Positions 1-15,800 are shown, numbered from the stretch's first letter. The stretch is DNA of 60,000 nucleotides from Membranipora membranacea (GCA_914767715.1 OU612069.1:2482001-2542000), one strand, 5' to 3'. The notes: generated by a model not told the origin, from the sequence alone. Made by a program: numbers and translations.

Positions 1-812
1 CATGTACCGCATAGCCCTTAATTACAGGGTATCGGAAGCCTCCCCCCTGCAACCTTCCTATGACCTTGGGCCCACGGTCCTTACAATCACCAAGCCATCT
101 ATATCCTCAACAATAAGAGAATGACACGTCAGAGCCATGTTAAATCAGGCTAGCCATTTAGCATTTACCGTAACTATACTGGGTCAAGGATTGATAGGGG
201 GATGGGAAAGTGGTATATATAAAGCTTAAATTCATTTGACTGAATGAAGTTTTCTGCATGGGTGTGTAAAATAGACTCCCCCAACTCACCTAAGTGCCAC
301 TCACATTATTGAACCACTTTTATATACTTTTCAAGTGGATTCAAACTCATATAAACAACAATGGGCTGTATAAATTTGGAGTTATCTGCTCTCAATTTGC
401 TAAAATAATTCATTTGGCTTTTTACCTGCAAGCTTTTTTTTGGGACTATGATCAACAATGGAGATATTCAGAAATGCAGAAATTCTCAACTACATAGGAA
501 AATAATTTTAATCTTGGCATTGCTTAGTTAATTTTGACCATCAATCATTGTCATCACTCTTATTCAATGCCGAGATTATTCAAGATTGACAAATAATAAA
601 TGTTACAAGGGTGAGTAGTACAGATCATGAATAAATTAGAAATTGCCTTCCCCTGGTTAACCCTTGATGGAGTATAGTGACATTTCTGCAGGCCTTAATA
701 TGTATCTCTTTGCTGTAACAAATTCTGTATATATTACATCATATATCATATATGATATAATATTATTATAATATATATATATTAAATTATAAATTATGTT
801 ATATATCTACAG
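1..812. other. AT-rich flank or intron upstream of the first visible anoctamin exon
   Basis: I see no convincing exon here. The stretch ends in a TA-rich tract (about 725-800) that leads into a good splice acceptor at 811-812, so at least the right part is an intron of the anoctamin gene. The N-terminal anoctamin exons, with the start codon, must lie to the left or be too short to recognise. Confidence 0.5.
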
Positions 813-3800
813 AAGAAGAGAGTCACTAAGCGACGAAGGTTTGAGGATATGTTGAAACTGGAGGGTTTTGTGTTAGAAAGTGAGGAAATAGATGAAATGG
901 TGTACTGCAAGCTTCACTGCACGTTCCCGAGGCTTTGTAAGGAGGCTGAAAGAGTCAAAATGCAGATGCCGCTGACAGATGTGAGTATGAACGTCTGCAG
1001 TAAAAAAAAAGTTGAAGTCGCTTCTTGTAACCACCATAGCCCTGTGAAATAATTGCTTCTGTGAAGTATTAATATTTCAACGAGTCGATTACAGAGAGCG
1101 AGCTTGTTTTCATTGCTTCAATGATGAAGCAAAATAAGGGCACCTGTATGAAGGCATTCTCATTTAAAAGCCTGATATTAAAAGCCACGAAACAGTTTTA
1201 AAAAACATGTCGTATTGTTTGTACTGATTTTATTTTGTCAATTTTTGGATTTTGATAGAGATCACTTCTTGCTGCTGAACCATTTAATCAAACAACAGCT
1301 TTTCATCTCTGAAAATGACCCACATATTTCCTTACAGATGGCTGTGGCTGATGATGATGAAAATGATAACTGCCTAACTCGATGGGTCGATCGTACATTC
1401 GTCACTGATGATGAAAGTGAGTCCATTAGTTCCTTGCTTTTCACAAATCAAAGTTATCTGCTCTTTGATTTTAATAAGACAACTCCACAGCTGTTGACAA
1501 TAGAATTATGTATTTATCCTGCGATTTTATGCATTTTGTGTACATGTGAAATTTGAGCCAGGGTTCTTAAGCTGCTATTCAAATTACATTGAGTTGCCTT
1601 TTTCGGATTTATGCCTTCATGCAAACTCACTCATATTTGGATATTAGATATTTAATTTTGGCAGAATTTTTTCTGAGTCTCGTCACTAAAATTAAGATTT
1701 ATCAACATTCAAGCCTCCAATGACTTGGAAACCCTGTCTCCCAGGGTTTTCAATGGTGCAGACTCTGAATCAAAAATCATTTTTATCCTAACATAAGCGG
1801 TTTTCAAGTTAACCCTTTTTTCCTATGCGGCGTGGGTTAAAAGTACCAAACTGGAGAGAGGACAACTCCAAAATGAGGCCTAAACCAGAACTCAGAAAAC
1901 TGTCTATTATAATTTAATTTCTTGTAGCTGACTATGTGACAGCACCTTTTGAGCAGTCAAAGCTTCACTTATTCAGAGATAGTGATCGGCCGGATCACTT
2001 CTTTAGGTCAGCTGTCAGATGTCTGCTGGTCGATCATCTTCTCACACATATCGATATGAGGTACGGTGTAAGCTGGTTAATTCAAACTTAACAATTCAAA
2101 ACTGTTGTCAACTCAGACAAGGAAAATTGGTCCCTTCAGCCAGATCTCAATGCATTCTGAGACTCTGCTTAGTTAGGACGAATTTCTGTGGTCCCCAGAG
2201 GTTTGATTTAAGTGACAACCACTAAGAAGTGAAATACACTCAAGAAAATACTTACTTACAATAATAAAGTTTATTTATACAACGCTAAATAAAAATTGTT
2301 AAGAACGATGCATCTATGAGTGGTACATGGGTTATAATATTAGAATTTAAAGTGATTTTCTTAAAATAAGCCTGTGACAGATAAAATGAATAAAATGGAT
2401 TAAAAGTTTATCATAAGATATTAATTAGATGAGATTGTCAGCGTTATTTGGGTATGAGAGTAGCATCCTATACTGGTCTACCTGTTCTTTGACTGTTGAA
2501 CTGTTCAGAAATTCATGCTGTGTGAACTCAAATTAGGCTAATCCTAATGATTGAGGTTAGAATGATTGAAATTAAATTCTTATAAATAAGTGAATCGCTG
2601 GCTACTATTTTTACATCTAGATGTTTAATTTCATCCTCATGTTCAAAGCTATCTGCTCTTTGATTTTAATAAAACAACTCCACAGCTGTTGACCTCTTAT
2701 TCTTACAGGTTGTTGCCGCAGACTCCTCAGTACTATTATCATAATGATGACGATGATGATCCCAACGAGGATATTCTCTCCAAACAAGGTAAGCAAATAC
2801 TCACTAGAGTGAGAGGGGACAACTTCCAAAGCATACTCACTCGAGCAAGGGGGGCAACTTCCAAAGCATACTCACTAGAGCGAGGGGGGACAACTTCCAA
2901 AGCATACTCACTCGAGCAAAGGGGGCAATCTCTAACGCCGTAAATAATTATACCCAGCTAAGCTTTGAAGGTCTTCACTGATTAAATGTTGAATAATTTT
3001 AGCAGAACTGAGTGAGTAGCACTCGTTGTGAGTGCACAATTTAAACCATACTGCGCTCTGACAATATGACTGCTTCCATTTGTGATTTCAGCTGTTTAGC
3101 TATTCATTTGGCACCACATGCTTACTTGTACCGCTTGTTATAGCTCAACCCCAAAAAAACAATACTGACTTTCATGACTGATCCAGAGAGTTTACAAAAT
3201 TGAATACACTGCAGATTGAAATTATCTATGGGCTTAATATAAGCGAATACATACACACCTGTTTGATGTTAAGGCTATAGGCGGCAGTAAAATAAGAGGG
3301 GTGTTTCGTTTTTACAGCACTAATGGAGCAGCAATGCTCGCAAGAAGGTAACGCTGTATCTACAGCTTATCTGAGAAATAATAACCTGATTTCAGTTTGA
3401 ATTCCATGTTCACCAGTTTTGTGTTTAGCATTCATTGTCTTGTCATCCTTGTGGTTGGACACACATATATATATATACAACAAAATGTGATAATTGACTT
3501 TTTCAGAGGTTTTCCTATAGAAAAGCATATGTGTGATCTGCCTATGGATTTTTTCCAACATACGAAAGTGAATTCAGCAGCCAAACTCCACCTAAAACTG
3601 TTGCATATGATACGATCTTAGTTCAGTCCTGGGTCTATGCGCATTAGTAAGAGTAATAGTTTGGCCTTCTAGTGCAAAATTATAATAACAGAAGATGTCT
3701 TTTTCCCCTGTTCGTCAGCTTCGGAGCTGTGCTCCCTAATTTACCTAATGCAAGGCACATAATTTCTATACACAGACACCACTTTTAGACCATCCATTGC

Positions 3801-6800
3801 ATGTACTTCTTCAGCAGCCTTAAAATTTAACTCCATGAGCTTGAGTATTGTCACAGAGTAAGGAAACTTTAAGTCAAGTAATAACAAGAGAACAAATTGA
3901 CCATTTAGTGAGGGCGCAAATAATAAGGCTTTCTTTCTCTCGTAAAGATCTTCCTCGTAAATTAATGAAGAAAGAGAGGAGATATAACTAAACTTGAACA
4001 TTTTATCCTCTCAACAGGGTCATCAACTGCTTCAGAACTCCCCGACACAGTGCATTGCGGGTTGTGCATGGTGCATTTTGAAATTTTCACTTATTATGTT
4101 AGGCTAACTTTCACTAAGTTAAACTGCTCAAACTCTACTTGGATAGCTGGTAGTTACCAACCACAGTGGGTTTACTAATGCTTCATCCGGCAGCTCGAGC
4201 AGTGTTTGAGCACTAAAACTACCCTACACTTTGGGATACTGTTCGGTGATTGCTGATGGTAATCCCTTCCTCTATTGAAGGTCTTCCCTACCTGCTAATG
4301 AAGAAAGTATACGATGACGCCTTCATCCTCCATGATGAGTCAGCAGACGATCACAAGGAGTCTGAGAAGTACTCGGATGATAAAGCCAAACATCAGCAGA
4401 AGAGGCCAAAAAGTGCCGCTATCAACTCGGTAAATAAACGCAACCTAATCATGTGACTTACTCATGTGACTCAGTCATGTGACTTAGTCATGTGACTTAC
4501 TCATGTGACTGGGTCATGTGACTTAGTCATGTGACTTAGTCATGTAACTCGGTCATATGACTCGGTCATGTGATTCAGTCATGTGATTCAGTCATGTGAT
4601 TCAAGGTCATTATGCTAAAAAGTTGCATATAAATTTTAGATCCTTTTTTAGACATAATTCACATCACATTGTTGAAATAATTTTTCATTGCACGAACATA
4701 ACTTAGCTTACAACAAGCCAACTGTAATTTTAAGCCCCATAGAATATCTTTTTGATTCGTTCTCTCTTGTGTGTTGTTAATCAGTTAATATTATTGTATG
4801 ACAGAAAAAGGGATTCACGGTTAGTTGGTAATTAATAAGTACTTACCAGTGTATTGAGATGCTTTTTGTAACCCCCCTGCCAACTTACAAGCCATCCTTC
4901 TCTCAAATCCATGGATGTCTGCTAGTTTATTGGCCATGTTTGTTCTACTATAACCTTATTACACACATATGCGTTCGATCGTGCTTCTGGATTAAAGAAT
5001 CTTGTTTGCCATGCACTCTTTGAACCATAGCCACTAGTGGCTTACCTATACCTTAGACCGATTTTGTAGTAGATTGCATCAAAAAACACATCGCTAGTAC
5101 TAGCATACTTTAGCAACTGCATGTCATAGTTGATAACCTTAGTCACATACTCTGACATATGATGATGAGAAATCTTGTAGTTATGTAGCTATGAAAATAT
5201 ATGCATGCCGCTTTTGCTTCCGGGTAATTTTGCAGTGCATTGAGACCACGCTGAGCAATTCTGTTGTCATCAGGCTGTTTATTGTGAAATCTTATTAGTA
5301 TTGTTCAATTTTTTGAGCAGGGTGTTCGCGAAAGATTGAAACATGAGGTAGAGTTGGCCACTATATTGATAACTTTGTTTGATAAGAAACGCTAGACTTG
5401 ACTCCCAAGTAACAGCTTTTAAGCTATCTCATCAATAATTGTCATTTAACTTTAGCTTTACAAAAATATAAACAGTGTAAGTGAGCTGCAAATATTCTTT
5501 CTGTTACTATCAGAGGCGCAATTCTGTTTGTTCTCAGTTGTCAGTTAGTTCTGCTGGCTTCTCTTGTTGGTGGGCCTTTTCAACAAAAAACAAAATGGGT
5601 GGTACATCTTGAATTTGTCCCCTCTTGCTTTGGAATTCCCCATTCGTTTTCTCACTCTGATTAGATAAGCCAATAAGCTTGAGTCACAACCAAACTCCAA
5701 TTGCTATTGGCTAATCGATTATCAATATGACCAGATCCTGCTAACCATCCTTTGAGGGAGTCTCTAGAAGTGAAAAATCTTAGGTTAATCCATTTTATTA
5801 TCGTTTTAAATTTTTTATTTTATGAATCATTGTTTTGATTGGTTGTGTGAGTTGCGCACTGCTTGGGTGAATTTACAACTTACACTAAACAGGTTAATCT
5901 CAGTTTCACTTTGATTATTGCTAACTTAACATCACATTACTCAGAAATAAGCCGATAAGAATTCGAAGAATTTTTTTCCTCCTTCTGGGAAAGTTGTTCT
6001 GGGCACCAAAGATATGGCGTTGATGAGGTTTCCTTGTTCAATCCAGGGAGTTTTATAGGCTAGGCAAACAAACCACTTGTTGAAACTCAATCTACGGCCA
6101 CGGAATCAAGGTTACACTCACACTCTAATAACCTGCCTATCGTCATTCCATGTTTCATGGTCACTCATTGGCCAAATCTTTTTCTTGATAGGAAAGATAA
6201 AATGAAAGGAAAACATTGTTGTCCCATGTTACAGTGTTTAAGACCCTTATTTCAACAAGCACATTTATTTCCATAACAGAATCTGAATTTAGTGAGTACA
6301 TTTACTCCCTTTTCACAGGTTCTTGATGTATTTGGCGATGCGCGTCATGATCTCAACAGAACTTGGCCCAAAGTCAATAAGTTTCAGCCGTTATGGAAGA
6401 TAAGGAACTATTATGGAGAGGAGATCGCTCTGTACTTCGCCTGGGTGGGACTGCTCATCACCAGTATAATAATACCTATGTTTATGGGTCTCGGTGTGTT
6501 CGGCTATGGGCTGTTTTGCAGGTAACTTTACTAACTATGCAGACAAATCTGTATAATTGTTATATATGTTACAGCTTTAAAAACTTTAAAGACTACACAA
6601 AGACCAAAGCATTTTAAAGGCTGGCGGCTTGTAATGCAACATTTTTACAGTGAACATATTCAAAGCTATTCTGAGTAAAAGTGATACATAACTACAGCAA
6701 CACTAGCTGCACATGAGATACTTTTGGTCCTGTGGGTAGTCCTTGATCTGTATTTATTTACGTCTGCCATGAGCACTTTACACCTGATAGCAATCTGCAA

Positions 6801-9800
6801 AAGTACATGTCAGTAAAGTTGCAGTTTCCTTCCCTCACATAGCTGTTCAAATATTGAAACTTGAAAATCATATCATTTTACAAGTAAATTATAGAATCAA
6901 GAAAATTGAGAAAACATAATCAATGTCATTTTAGACAGTAGTTCAAGCGCTCAAACGGTGGCGGTGGGATGCTGGTAGGGGCATTTCCTTATCACCCACT
7001 TGAGGAAACCACTTGGTCTAACATCAGACATAGTTAGACAGATGTCTGAGTCTTGGGAAAAATCTTACCAGTTGATCATATTATATTATTGTATTCTTCC
7101 TCTTATTTACAGCATATCAGGAGGTTGTCATGACGATAATGCTACAGAAATCAATTTCAGTTTTACCACCTCAAATCCTAACAGTACTACACCCAGCGGA
7201 ATTGGACAGTAAGTATATATTGTTATCATAATTCAATTTATAATATCCGATATTATTATATAATACAATAATGATGATCGGTTTGTTTACACACCACTTA
7301 ATGAAATCCACATGGGTAACTTCTATGTGGTGTATAGGACATTATCACAGCCCTGGTCACTGCGTCATGTTTCAAACCCCATGTTCTCAACAAACCTTCA
7401 GTGGTCGCAACCTCAGCGGAGCCTCATTTGGTTTTTATATAAACACCAATCCTCAGATGATCAGCTGAAGCTTATATGTTAGAAATGTGATCTCATGCGA
7501 ATCACTCTGCCCTGGGAGGTTACAACCACTGATCAAACTTCTGAGGATCAGCTGATGCTGCTGTCAGCATAAATGTTAACAATGGTAACATTGTGCAACC
7601 CTCTACAACCACTAAGCGTGTTTTTCAAAGTCGAAACTGTATGTCAAACTCAACACCCAATTTCACTAATCATGCCCAATTTCGGTTATAGCTCTATAGC
7701 TAGCTACTTTGAAAGTTATGAGCATATAAATTGGTACTGCTACTGGCTATACCCAAGAAGAAATAGATTCATGAAGAGTCATGAAGAGTCATATATAATA
7801 TATAATATATATTATAAATTCTGCTATTTTAAATGTCATTTCGTCATGGTCCCAAATTATTCTTCCAGAGTTGTCGATTCTGTGTTGACCATTCTGGACG
7901 TTGTCAAAGAGGCGTTTGATAATGACGCCACGCCGTGGTACGCTATCTCAATCTGCCTCTGGAGCACAGTGTTCCTGGAGCTGTGGAAGCGTAAGAATGC
8001 TGTACTGGCGTACGAGTGGGACGTCGATCAGTTTGAGGATGTCGAACCCGACAGACCTGAATATTTTGGTAAGCTGTTTGCACACTGATCACTTGATAAA
8101 CTATTGTATGTATATCTCTGATTGATAGAGAGTGAACTAATTCACTTAGCATGAGTACCATCACAGGGAATTCGGTGTGACGACCCGAGTTCAATTTTAC
8201 TAATTAAGTGAGAGTACATGTGAGGTTCTCGTACTAAATTGACTCTAACGATCAGAGATAGGCCTACACATGATAATAGTGTAGTCTTGATGTCAGTGTG
8301 GCTCTTAGAACGGACTCAGCGTCGTGATTTCGGATAGTTTGTGTTCATCAAAAATGAGATATTGTTTTTGGTCAAGTACCAGAACACAAAGAGGAGCTAT
8401 TAACCTATTAATCGATGTATAGTGCCGGACTGTTACAAGGCGATTTTTACTTTCTTTTCCTTATAAATAAGAATTGGCCATAGAGTTTTTTGTTGATCGG
8501 ATAAAAAACTGCATGTCGCTTCTACCACAGGTGGATTGATATTAAAACAAACCACAGGACATCTCAAACACATGATATATTTTTCTTCATGTGTTTTTGA
8601 TGATTTAATTTGTTGACCTAAACTATGCAGGGCCCAAAGACGTGCCAAATCCTTTTTCCATTATATTTATGACTCATTTTAATAATCTCTGCTCTAAGTC
8701 ATTTTACCCAACATTGTAAGAATTCACTTTTATCGACACCATAATATCAGATGCAACAATTAACTTAAACTTATTTGTTGAATTTCACTTCCTGTTCGTG
8801 TTTATAGGAACCGACACGATGAAGGATCCTATAACCTCTGAGGATATTCCGTTCTATCCATTTAAATTCAAGCTCTTCAAATACACCATCTCATTCATCA
8901 CTTTCCTTGTCATGGTGAGTAACATTCCCACAATGCAATATATAGTATAGACTTCCTGTCAACATAAACTTTCACTCCAATATTTTATCGCTATATCAAT
9001 GACATGACCTTCGTTGGATTATCGACACATTGTGTTTTTGGATATTTTTTACCAATAAAGACAAAGTACAACATCAAGTTTGTTTGGGAATTTCCAACGT
9101 GCCAACGATGCCTTATCTAACAAAAGTTAAATTTTATATCTGGTTAACTAAATTTGCCATTGCTCTGTTAATGTTTGGTGAATGTTTTATTCGTTTTGCA
9201 CATTGGTTGATGGCCTACTGAGACCTGTTAAACTTGAGCTATGATTCAGAATCATAGATTTTTTCAGTCTGATTGAGCAATCAATTGCTGTACTTCACAT
9301 CTAGTGGCTTAAATGCTCCGACCTTAAGTGTTGATGACAGAGTCATGGCATCACCAAACACCACACTGGGGGTCTTTCAATTAGAAAGATTGATCCTTTA
9401 CTAAAGCAAGTTATCACTAACACATCGCTTAAAATTATCACTCACTTGGTCTTTCAATTAAACAAAGTTGTTCCAAAATTGCTCACTCGGAATGTATTCA
9501 GTGATATAATAGTGTATATAATGACAGCGTTTGAAAGCTCCCTAGCAGGTATCACTCACTCACTGAGTGAGCGATCAGATTGCGATTTTGGCTGTTTCTA
9601 ATTGAAAGAACCCCTTGGCAACTGCAACTTATCATTTAGCTACTGAATGTGTCACACAAGATTATCAGCTGTTTTCTTACCCCTTACAGGTGTGTGTGGT
9701 GTTTATCATCCTCATGTCAGTGATAGCATTCCGAGTCTTCTTCAGTATCGAGTACTGTCCGGACTGGGATGAGAAATCAGCAGCTTACTGTTTCATTGTA

Positions 9801-12800
9801 ACGACCGTATGTGGGTCGCTACTCAACGCTATCTTCATCGTTATACTCGGCAAGGTATGTTTGAAAACTAATCTAGATTGAAGCACTGATATAATGGATG
9901 AGGAGAACATATGACCCTGAACAAGTATACGGGTTATCATAGGGTTGCTGGACCACATTTCTCATCTTTGATTGGTCGACAAGATCAGGATCATCTACAT
10001 TTTTATTACTGATGGCATATCTCCACAAATAGCCACGATATGCCACTGATCCATAGATTCATATCAATTGATTAAAGGTAAAGGCAACTTTTGCAAAGTG
10101 TGTCTGCCTGAATATACTATTTCCCCTCTTCTGATGTCTAATCCGATGGAAACAGAGCTTATAAGGCATCTAATGTAAGGTCATGCCATCTTAATGTGAA
10201 AGCTGCCATTTGTTTATGTCAAATTGAAAGTTGGCTCTTCACAAGTTGCCTTTGCCTTTAACAACAAAATGGTGGAATGATTAAGGAAATGTGTAATAAA
10301 AGATTTTTTGGACAAACATAAATGTGACTCAAAAGCCTGATATTAGTGCAAACATTTGTTGCCTACAATTATGTAGTTTGAGTTCTTAATCTCTGCCTGA
10401 GTTGCTGATGGTGGCATGTTAAGGCAATCACATGATTGGGCACCTGGTAGAAAATGGAAGGCAACTACCAACAACCACCCCCTCTGCTGCAATGGCACTG
10501 GTAGAGTTGGCGTAGATCAATTGTTAACCAGTTTGCCTGCCTTCCAGTTGCTCCCCCTCTACCAGACAGCAGAGTGGAGCAACTCAAAATGCAAGCAAAC
10601 TGAGCCAAACTTAGTCTAGAGTTGACAGTATGAGCGATGTAATTTCTCTGTATATCTCCGTAAATCTTGTAGGTTTATGAGATCCTAGCGAGGAAGCTGA
10701 CAGAATGGGAGAATCATCGAACAGCCTCACAGTACCGTAACGCTCTGATTATTAAACTCTTCGCCTTCCAGTTTGCTAACTGTTACAGTTCTCTGTACTA
10801 TATCGCCTTCCTCCGTGGCGTGAGTATATTATAGAGAAATTGATAATTATGGCCATCTGTTTACGCTTAATGTTGAAAATTGTACCGCTCTGTGTTGTCG
10901 TAAATATCATTGCATCTGGACGAGTTGACGGCGAGATACGGCCTACTTATGAGTACCTGTGAGGTCTGTGGATCAAGTACATTTCGAGCACAGCCCATAT
11001 TTACATATCGATGCCATTCAGATGTGTTGTCATGTTGTCTTGTTAATTTTAGGCTAAAAAGCTATTTCACTGTCACTGCTGTCTTATTATATTGATGCCG
11101 TACTTTAAGCTCAAATTCACAACCATCCACAGGGTGGTTCTTGCTTCAAAGTGATTACATGAGAGCTGAGGTTATTTTGATTTTGAATGTATTCAATTTC
11201 GAGTATATTTATCCTTCCTGCCTGATTGAATCGAAGGAATGTTTCAGTCGAGTTTTATATAAATTCACTTTTTGTTCTACAGATTAATTGGGAGAATGGT
11301 ATACTAGGGTTGGGGGATAACTTCGTAGATACATGTGGAGGCGACTCCTGTATGTCAGAACTGAGCTTCCAAGTGTTCATATTAATGATTATAAAACCTC
11401 TGCCTCGCTTCCTCAAAGACGTCATACTTCCGTGAGTATTTCCGATACCATTTAGATGTCTATTGTACTATGAGCATCTGTTTGTTAGTCCATCCCCTGT
11501 GATTGAGGCCTCAGTAAACACTTTTAGGTTCGGATAACCTTCTTAACCGGCTGTCAGGAATAAAATCATTGAACTGATTTGACACAGCAGTTAGTTCCAG
11601 ATTTGAAAAGCAGGTTTTTGACTTTGCCTCCCCTGATATTAGCTCTTACTTATGTGAGACCTAGGTTTCGAAAAGCAGTTGTCTCCTGCAATAACGAATT
11701 TTATTGTTTGTGTGAGCAACTTTTATTACACTCTGAATGTGACTTCAGATGCTGTTCAATTCATCAAGTGTTTGTAGTCTGCAGCATTCCGAAATGGCAC
11801 GGTCCTCACCTTACGAGAACCATTTTTTTACTTGTCACCATTACTAGTTACTAGTTACTAGTTACTAGTAACTAGTTACTAGTAACTAGTAACTAGTTAC
11901 TAGTTACTAGTTACTAGTTTCTGTTCTGTACTCTTACTCATGTAACAATTGGCTGATTGTTTACAGATGGCTGAAAAAGAAGTTGAAGGCCTGCTGTAAG
12001 AAGAAGTCCACAGTAGACCCGGCGATGGAGATGAAGGAGGGCCCGCCCCCTGGTTACGAGGATTCACTGGAAGAAGAAATGAAGCAGCAGAAATCTCGCT
12101 TCCTCCAAGCGGAGGCGTTGAAAGCTCCGCTCAAGACTGAGGACTTCACTCTGAACGAGTACACGGAGAAAGTTATACAGTATGGCCTTATTGTGGTAAG
12201 TTTGTAAATGGCAAACAGAATTCATCCCATGTAATTACTATATGGGATTCTCAGCGGGTCTTTCAATTAAATACAGCCAAAAGCAAATATTGGATAACCA
12301 AGTGCGTGATAACTTTCAGTGATGTGATAGTGATAATTTGCTTCAGTTAAATATCGCTCATTCTAATTGAAAGACCTTCCTGATTAACTAGAATATAACA
12401 TTAATGGACCCTCGTAATTCCAGTTAGCTGCAATAATATGGTCATTCTTTACCATTTCTTATTGATAGTATCATACAAAAATAACCTGTTGGAGCTTAGG
12501 GCTATGGTATTTTGTGACTTTGTTACTTTGTTGGGTGCTAGTAAAATTGAACATCAACACGCAGGGTTCAAGAAATTAAGACCACATTATTTTCTGTTCA
12601 ACTGTATCATCAGATCAAGATGGTTAAAGATTATCTGTATTGGGAGGTCCCTGGTAGTATATCTAACCCAATATATGGATTCCCCGTATCTTTTTACATC
12701 TACAGATCCAAGTTCCTAATCTCTGTGACCATCATGTGGGGAATAATGACCTGAAACAGAAGTGCTGACTTAATTTCTTAGAACACTTTTTATTCGGGAA

Positions 12801-15800
12801 TCCCTCCTTCAGGATTACGTATTGGCGGAAGTAACGTTACCGCCGTTGCTATGTTACAAGCTGAAAGCTGGTTGTTTTCTGTCTGTGTTTTCTTCCCATG
12901 AAATACTTTTAGTGTCTTGTAACACTCCATTATCTTCTTCTCGTTGAGTTGAAATGTCCTCAAGTTTAGTAAGGAGATGGGTATTGGGTACTAGAGACTA
13001 TAAAGGTATTTCATGAACAGAAAACAACAACAGAAATCACTCATATTATAGTAATTGCAATGATGTGAGCTCCGCCCCTACGTCATCCTGAAGGAGAGAT
13101 TCCCAAATAAAAAGTTTTCTAGCAAATAAAGTCAGCACTTCTGTTCCGGGTTATTATTCCTAACAGGATGGTTACAAAGATTTGGAACCTTGGATCCTAG
13201 ATGTTAAAAGACATGGGGAATCCATATATTGGGTTAGATATACTACCAGGGACCTCCCCATACAGATAATCTACGGAGGAAAACCGTTTTTGATTGGCTA
13301 AATCACAGATCTGCCAAGAATACACAATGGTGATTGGTTGACGATCAAATGCATGGACTTTTGTTTGATAATATTAAACTCTCACCTGATGTTTCCTCTT
13401 CATTTTGTAGCTGTTTGCTGCCTCAATGCCTCTAGGTCCACTCTTAGCTGTTCTATTTAACACTATAGACAGAGTGGTCGATTCTAAGAGATTATTGTGG
13501 ATGTATAAAAGACCAATGCCAGTCATCGCCCAGGATATAGGTGAGCTTTGTTAGCTAATCATATTTTTCAGCTAATCATATTTTTCAACACAAATTATTG
13601 ATTTAATAAATTTATAATTTTGTTAAATTCAATTCATTATTTAAAAAATTATAAATTTAATAAATAAATTAAATATTTGAACTTTGGGTATTGAGAAGTC
13701 TTGGTACCAAAACCAAGCGGGGTATGTCTCTTATTCTATGGTTGGATTGTTCTCTAACTTGTCCATCGATTGACAATCCGCCACTATTAGATCAACTTGA
13801 TAGCCCGAATACTTGAACAGTTATTGCATCGTCCTTCTGTTATTCTCTTCTCCCATTGTGTCTTACCTCAACTGACAATCGTAATATGACCAATCTCTAC
13901 TAAACGATACTTCAAACTAATTGAACGCAGTATCTTACTCCAAGAAATAGAGCTTTCTTTTGCAAAATCAACAACAATATAAATATTCTAAGACTGACAC
14001 AACGAGAATGACCTTGTGGGAACATACACCATTTTCATGCATTTTTTTCTTCGTGAAACCAACTAAAAGATTTCTTTGTAAATGATGAAAATTAAATTAA
14101 ATTTTTATTTTAAAATTTTATTGAATTATTTTATTAAATTTGTCAGGAATGTGGGAGTCTATTCTGGAATTCCTGAACATAGCAGCTGTCATCACTAATG
14201 CTTTTCTAATAGCCTATGTATCTGACTGGGGACTTGGAGAGTTCACTACGGGAGGTGAAAAACTCTGGGCTGTACTTGTGTTTGAGGTAAGATATCATCA
14301 GGAGTAATACATGCAACTGATAATAGGCCGCAGCTGACTGTTTTGATTGCTCATTGAAAAGTCGGCCTTGCTTAAAATCTCAATTTTGTCCACCACCATA
14401 AACCCTATTCAGATGGGAGAGACTATGGAATGGGGGATATGACAATAAAATGAGCATTATATATACATAACCCCCATTTCATTACATTATGCTTATATAT
14501 ATATATATATTCGTAATTAGAGAATCAACGATACTGTAAAAGGTAAAATATGAAATCAAGTTTTGCTTCGTCAAGATTGGAGTTATCTCCTATCCAGCTA
14601 GGAGGAGATAACACATGCATCATAAATTATATGCATGAGTCATTGTCCATTTGTCAACACAACATTATTTATTGTTATTACAGCATGTAGTATTTATAAT
14701 CAAGTATGTATTAGCTATCGCCATACCAGATGTACCTCATAGAATCAGGATAGCAATGAGAAAGGTTTGTAACTTCACAGCATTGTCTCTTTTAAAAATG
14801 AATAATTTTATCCTAAAAAAGTTTGGTTGTTTCAGCACTTAATGTCCCAAATGTTTGATCTTAGCTCGGATGATAGCTAAAAGTCAAGTGAATTCCCTCA
14901 TCAATTAAGGTGGTCAAGATCTCTACAGACATGTGATTTATTTAATTAAATAAATTTACTTACTCCTTAATAGCGAATTTGAGTCACGGTACATAGCTTA
15001 AGACTCCCTGCGTCCAAGTGCCGTAAATACTAAAATGTTATGATTCGATTGTAACGTCAGTCACTCAACATACTCAAAAATGATCAAAGACTTCTGTAAA
15101 ATATTATTACTACATATAAATGCACTATATTGTACTTATCTCACTTTGGGTTCACTTTTTAGGAGAAGTTTACTGTAGCTAAGATTTTGGAAACTGGAAG
15201 GTTTGTTAAAGATTTGAGTGAGCCAGCCGCTGCAGGTCAGCCTGTACCCGCTAGGTTAGTATGTAGTGCGGCCAGAGGTCAAGGTCATTGGTAGTTCAAG
15301 GTCATTGGTAAGACACTTGCTGCTATTGTCTCATAGAATAAGTGATATCCTATGCATAATACTTCTTGATGCTGCTACATAAACATGCTAGCTGTTACTG
15401 ATCCAAAATGACTTCCTGCGACTTTCCTGAACGTAGTTATTTCTGTGTTATATTTTAAGTATTTATATTTTCAAAACACGAGTGACAAGTACTTTGGTTG
15501 GTAAACAGAGAGGGAGGGATCGCTGCCAAAAGTATTGTTCTCCGAAAAATACACAAACTGCGAGAAAACCAGACAAATCTGCAGTGCCCCAACACTCATT
15601 GACTTGTAGTGTAATCTTAGCAGTGTAGTCTTAGCATTCATGACCACATTTTGTAAACGCGTGACATGTAGTGTATGCTAGAGCCTACCAATATATATAT
15701 ATATATATATATGTATACTGTGTCTGTATATGAGAGATATATATTGACTGTCTTTTGTCCTTTACAGTAGAACTAGCCCAGATGGTGAGAGAAGAATGGA

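Noticed and set aside
8140-8200. tRNA-like B box (GAGTTCAATTTT)
   Set aside because: The B box is poor and no cloverleaf can be drawn.
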